A stretch of 64,000 nucleotides of DNA, taken from assembly GCF_013386165.1 (NCBI RefSeq), contig NZ_JACAOS010000033.1, positions 62,001 through 126,000 on the forward strand. The letters run 5' to 3'. This DNA comes from Pseudomonas gingeri (lineage in GTDB: Bacteria > Pseudomonadota > Gammaproteobacteria > Pseudomonadales > Pseudomonadaceae). Shown in pieces: positions 63,684 through 64,000 of the stretch (position 1 is the first letter of the stretch; every line of letters begins with the position of its first letter). The notes below the pieces were generated by a model, which ran no database searches, had not been told where the DNA came from, and saw only the letters and a program-made list of their open reading frames with translations. The position numbers and the translations under genes were made by a program.

Positions 63684-64000
63684 ATGGTCAATTTGCAAAA
63701 CACGCCAAACGTATTGGATCTGATGTGCCACCACGCCGTGACCCGACCGGATCATGAAGCGGTCACTCTAGTTCGAGACATCGAGAACGATGACGCGACA
63801 ACACTCAGTTATCGACAACTCGATACGGCCGCCCGCGAATTGGCCGGCTGGTTGCAGGAGCGCTTCGACAGCGGCGAACGCATCCTGCTCTTGTACCCCG
63901 TCGGCCTGGATTTCACCGTAGCCTTCATGGCCTGTGTCTACGCGGGGATGATTGCGGTTCCCGCGCCGCTGCCGGGCCAATACAGTCACGAGCGTCACCG
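63684..64000 (+). CDS. Fatty-acyl-AMP ligase (FAAL), N-terminal part
   Basis: The window ends after 105 codons. I chose ATG 63684 because GGAGG (63671-63675) is eight bases upstream; the ATG at 63678 is too close. The visible start, LSYRQLDTAARELAGWLQ, then ILLLYPVGLDFTVAFMACVYAGMIAVPAPLP, is the opening of FAAL/FadD32-like enzymes, which activate fatty acids as acyl-adenylates and load a carrier protein. It suggests a lipid start to the NRPS product. ACP and further genes probably lie beyond the window. Confidence 0.85.
   Translation, partial: MVNLQNTPNVLDLMCHHAVTRPDHEAVTLVRDIENDDATTLSYRQLDTAARELAGWLQERFDSGERILLLYPVGLDFTVAFMACVYAGMIAVPAPLPGQYSHERH

Noticed and set aside
1..64000. CRISPR arrays, tRNA/rRNA genes, transposases or phage genes
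   Set aside because: No regularly spaced repeats, no cloverleaf or rRNA core sequence, and no transposase or integrase motif were seen on either strand.

Overview
The window looks like a chromosomal segment of a fluorescent-group Pseudomonas. It is GC-rich with Pseudomonas-style REP elements, and it carries an RND efflux operon, TetR/LysR/AraC regulators, a De Ley-Doudoroff galactose pathway, a xylose isomerase/ABC operon and a TonB/Fhu iron-uptake operon. No rRNA, tRNA, CRISPR array or intact insertion sequence was seen. Everything was read by eye from the sequence and translations; no database search was run.

Layout. 1-3.4 kb: the tail of a membrane protein, a large secretory-looking protein of unknown function, a Spy/CpxP-like periplasmic protein and a small coiled-coil membrane protein with a 33-bp tandem repeat. 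3.4-9.2 kb: a tripartite RND pump in the order outer-membrane factor, membrane fusion protein, permease. 9.3-23.5 kb: accessory metabolism and regulators, namely a homoserine-dehydrogenase-like enzyme, an MFS/TetR divergent pair, a secreted DRGH endonuclease, two LysR genes, a short AraC protein, an alpha/beta hydrolase, two convergent winged-helix/NB-ARC regulators, a GlxA-type regulator and a pirin. 23.5-32.6 kb: one leftward operon, dgoK-dgoA-dgoD-lactonase-galactose dehydrogenase-araF-araG-araH-iclR, for uptake of galactose/arabinose-type sugars and their conversion to pyruvate and glyceraldehyde 3-phosphate. A good sigma-70 promoter and a candidate operator lie upstream. 32.8-35.1 kb: a lipoprotein, an aldo/keto reductase and a TetR regulator. 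35.2-43.8 kb: a leftward siderophore operon (TonB receptor, ABC exporter, fhuC, fhuD, fhuB) with a Fur-box-like site and a divergent AraC regulator. 43.9-50.6 kb: xylR and xylAFGH. 50.6-51.6 kb: a degraded strip with a kinase-like remnant. 51.6-64 kb: a quorum-sensing-linked biosynthetic cluster that runs off the right edge.

The most interesting region is 51556-64000. A LuxR gene faces an RsaM/DUF4902-like gene and a luxI gene, with a perfect CT-N12-AG lux box directly upstream of luxI. These are followed by a 2748-residue NRPS (C-A-PCP-C-A), a second protein (A-domain tail, PCP, thioester reductase) and the start of a fatty-acyl-AMP ligase. Specificity residues read by eye predict serine for module 1 and glycine for module 2. 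The glycine adenylation domain is unusual: a luciferase-like monooxygenase sits between motifs A4 and A5, a methyltransferase follows motif A8, and the gene then stops. Motifs A9-A10, including the NGK lysine, are encoded by the next gene, which overlaps by four bases. The inferred product is a small, quorum-controlled, fatty-acylated Ser-Gly compound with an oxidised and/or N-methylated glycine, released reductively. I do not recognise it as a named pathway.
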